A stretch of 64,000 bases of DNA, from contig NZ_KB892377.1 of assembly GCF_000373785.1 (NCBI RefSeq), forward strand, positions 248,001 to 312,000, read 5' to 3'. The DNA is from Erysipelothrix tonsillarum DSM 14972. Its GTDB lineage: Bacteria > Bacillota_I > Bacilli_A > Erysipelotrichales > Erysipelotrichaceae. Every line of letters starts with the position of its first letter. The stretch's first letter is position 1. Below are positions 62,381-64,000 of the stretch, one piece after another. The translations under genes were made by a program, and so were the position numbers. The notes under the pieces are model-generated. The model was not told the DNA's origin. It did not search any database and saw only the letters and a program-made list of their open reading frames with translations.

Positions 62381-63233
62381 AATGTGTTTATGAAGAAAGG
62401 AACTCATTGTCGGTTTCGTGAGTGCTATCTGAATTAAATGTATCAAAGTCGGGATATTATGACTGGTTACAACGAAAGCCATCGAATCAAAGTAAGAGAA
62501 AAGAATTTGTCTGTACTAAAATAGAAGAGATTCATAAAGAGTCATATCAGATTTATGGAGCTCCGATAATCTCCAACGTTTTGAAGAATAAAGGAATTTA
62601 TGTATCGCAAAAAATAATATCTAACTATATGAAACAACTTGATATTCGTGCACATTATCGAAAGAAATATACAATTACGACAATTTCCAAAGGCTTTCAT
62701 ACAAAGTTAAAGAATGTACTGAACCGAGACTTTATTCCTAGTCAACCGAATCAAGCTTGGTGTACAGATATTACATACATTTGGACGGAACAAGTATTTG
62801 TTTACTTAACAAGTATTATGGATTTATACTCTAGAAGAATTATAGTTTGGGATATCAGCGATTCATTAAACATTGGTCAGTGATGAAATGTGTACGAATC
62901 GCTAAATCAAGAAGACCACATGACAAAGCTCTGATAATACATAGTGATCGAAGGGTACAATACACTTCTACGGAATATACAGAGGAATTAAAAGAAATAC
63001 GACTTAGTTACAGCCACAAAGGCAATTCGTGGGATAACGCTTGTATAGAGTCCTTCCACTCACTGATTAAACGTGAGTGGATTAACAAGATATCAAATAA
63101 GGGATATACAAGAAGCAAAGCAAATAGTATTTGAGTATATAGAGTCATTTTACAACACAACTAGAATTCATGGTTCGTGTAATTATATGTAACCAAGACA
63201 GTATGAACTACAGCAACATATCAGACTCTAAGT
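62381..63233 (+). pseudogene. IS3-family orfB transposase, several breaks
   Basis: The DDE transposase is recognisable by SKSGYYDWLQRKPS, YGAPIISNVLKNKGI, WCTDITYIWT (first Asp) and SYSHKGNSWDNACIESFHSLIKRE (Glu region). An in-frame TGA precedes VLSELNV at about 62419. A frameshift near 62875 splits the core, and another near 63110 separates the end (FEYIESFYNTTRIH). The second Asp context reads IIHSDRRVQYTS. The enzyme is dead. Confidence 0.8.
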
Positions 63234-63397
63234 TTAAGTTGTCCGTTTTCTTGACTTAGTACCATCCACTTTGGATTGATATAATTTATTTTTGGTAGTA
63301 GGTAACATAAGGTACTTATGATCCATAAGTAAGATATGATTTAGTATTTATATTTGTATTATAAATAGATTAATAAGAAAGCGAGTGTTGTAACTAG

Positions 63398-64000
63398 ATG
63401 ATTAAAATTGATAAGATTGACACCTCAGAAAATGCTAAAATATTTGCAAATATGATTAATGATTCACCTAAAACATATTTTTTAGATGGAAAATGGGGTA
63501 GTGGAAAAACTGAATATATAAAAGAGCTTGAGAAATATCTACGAAAGGATATCCGTGTTATAAATGTGGAGTTGTGGAAACCAAAAGATAAAAGTACCTT
63601 ATCTCAATTGATGTTTGAAAGCATTTATCCGTTTAAATTCAAATTAATAAAAAGAATTATTAAGTTATTTATATTCTTTTCTGTTATGGGGAGTATGTTT
63701 ATCGCATTTAAAGGTTTATCCTCGAAAGAATTTTCAGTATCAGAAACTGAATCAATGTTATTTGGGGTAATCTTGTCAATTTCAACAATCATAACAACGT
63801 TATATACGTTTATTGGTGCAAAATGGGTTGATTTGGATCGTTACTACATGGGTAAATCAATACAATCGCTTGTTGATATTAAAAGGCCTAAACTTTTAAT
63901 TATTGATGATTTTGATAGATTAGAAGAAAGTGTTCGTAATGAATTGTTTTTGCTTTTTAATTCAATCCACGGAATAACGAGAGTCGTTTTTGTTGGCGAT
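63398..64000 (+). CDS. KAP-family P-loop NTPase, N-terminal part (runs out of window)
   Basis: From ATG 63398 the frame is open to the window end (201 codons). Walker A FLDGKWGSGKTEYIKEL lies at about residues 28-44, two membrane helices follow at about 87-105 and 124-145, and Walker B LLIIDDFDRLEE at about 166-177. The insertion of membrane helices between Walker A and B is the hallmark of KAP NTPases, some of which belong to phage defence or mobile-element systems. The rest of the gene and possible partners are not visible. No strong ribosome-binding site is seen (AAGAAAGCGAG upstream). Confidence 0.8.
   Translation, partial: MIKIDKIDTSENAKIFANMINDSPKTYFLDGKWGSGKTEYIKELEKYLRKDIRVINVELWKPKDKSTLSQLMFESIYPFKFKLIKRIIKLFIFFSVMGSMFIAFKGLSSKEFSVSETESMLFGVILSISTIITTLYTFIGAKWVDLDRYYMGKSIQSLVDIKRPKLLIIDDFDRLEESVRNELFLLFNSIHGITRVVFVGD

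Larger units (their letters stand above)
62004..63264 (+). mobile_element. Decayed IS3-family insertion sequence
   Basis: About 1.26 kb with orfA and orfB in IS3 order. The right end at 63240-63264 (TGTCCGTTTTCTTGACTTAG followed by TACCA) is a typical inverted-repeat end. The left end at about 62004-62024 (TGCTAGTATAAATAACGGATA) is a worn counterpart. Both open frames are broken several times, so the element cannot move by itself. Confidence 0.8.

Overview
The window reads as chromosome of a low-GC Firmicute of the Erysipelotrichia type, most likely Erysipelothrix. The support is the compact AT-rich gene organisation, a recA-rny-ymdB order as in Firmicutes, and a tandem pair of collagen-adhesin-like LPxTG proteins that resemble the RspA/RspB pair known from Erysipelothrix rhusiopathiae. 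The genus call is an inference from memory of these families, not a search result.

Left part (1-29632), core chromosome. It starts inside recA, then rny (RNase Y), ymdB, an RNase J paralogue with a degraded active site, and ftsK/spoIIIE. Two large sortase-anchored adhesins follow (about 1992 and 790 aa) built from Cna-B repeats. Next come proS (minus strand), a probable 6S RNA, yneF, a GT51 glycosyltransferase, trpS, spx, mnmA, a CPBP membrane protease, recD2, an unassigned multi-hairpin small RNA, mscL, pepD, a glucose-type PTS IIA, an acyltransferase-like gene broken at a G run, a TPR-like membrane protein and a tRNA-Leu(CAA).

Middle (about 29650-59560), an integrative and conjugative element (ICE) downstream of tRNA-Leu. 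It has a replication/partition block (a candidate initiator with iteron-like repeats, ParA, ParB-like protein), a surface-protein block (membrane-anchored protein, 1475-aa thioester/SpaA/VaFE adhesin, lipoprotein), an ArdC-zincin-TOPRIM fusion, a type IV secretion block (PrgI-like, VirB2-like, VirB6-like, VirB4, MobL-like relaxase, VirD4 coupling protein, M23 hydrolase), and a defence/maintenance block (OLD-like ATPase-TOPRIM protein; small RNA plus ToxN/AbiQ-like RNase). It ends with an HTH protein, small hypotheticals and three heavily structured non-coding regions, one of them a candidate oriT.

The most striking signal is an almost invariant 21-bp palindrome (arms ACATGGCAAT and ATTGCCATGT around one central base) present eleven times between 33882 and 56224. 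Nearly every copy lies just after a stop codon or terminator and just before the ribosome-binding site of the next gene. It marks module boundaries across the ICE and suggests a global operator system (KorB-like, perhaps bound by the ICE ParB-like protein) or a common mRNA hairpin.

Right end (59560-64000): a GNAT gene, an AT microsatellite, a large serine recombinase broken by a frameshift in an A8 run, a decayed IS3-family element, and the 5' part of a KAP-type P-loop NTPase that runs out of the window. The broken recombinase suggests the ICE may now be immobile, or that the sequence has homopolymer errors. The exact ICE ends could not be fixed from sequence alone.
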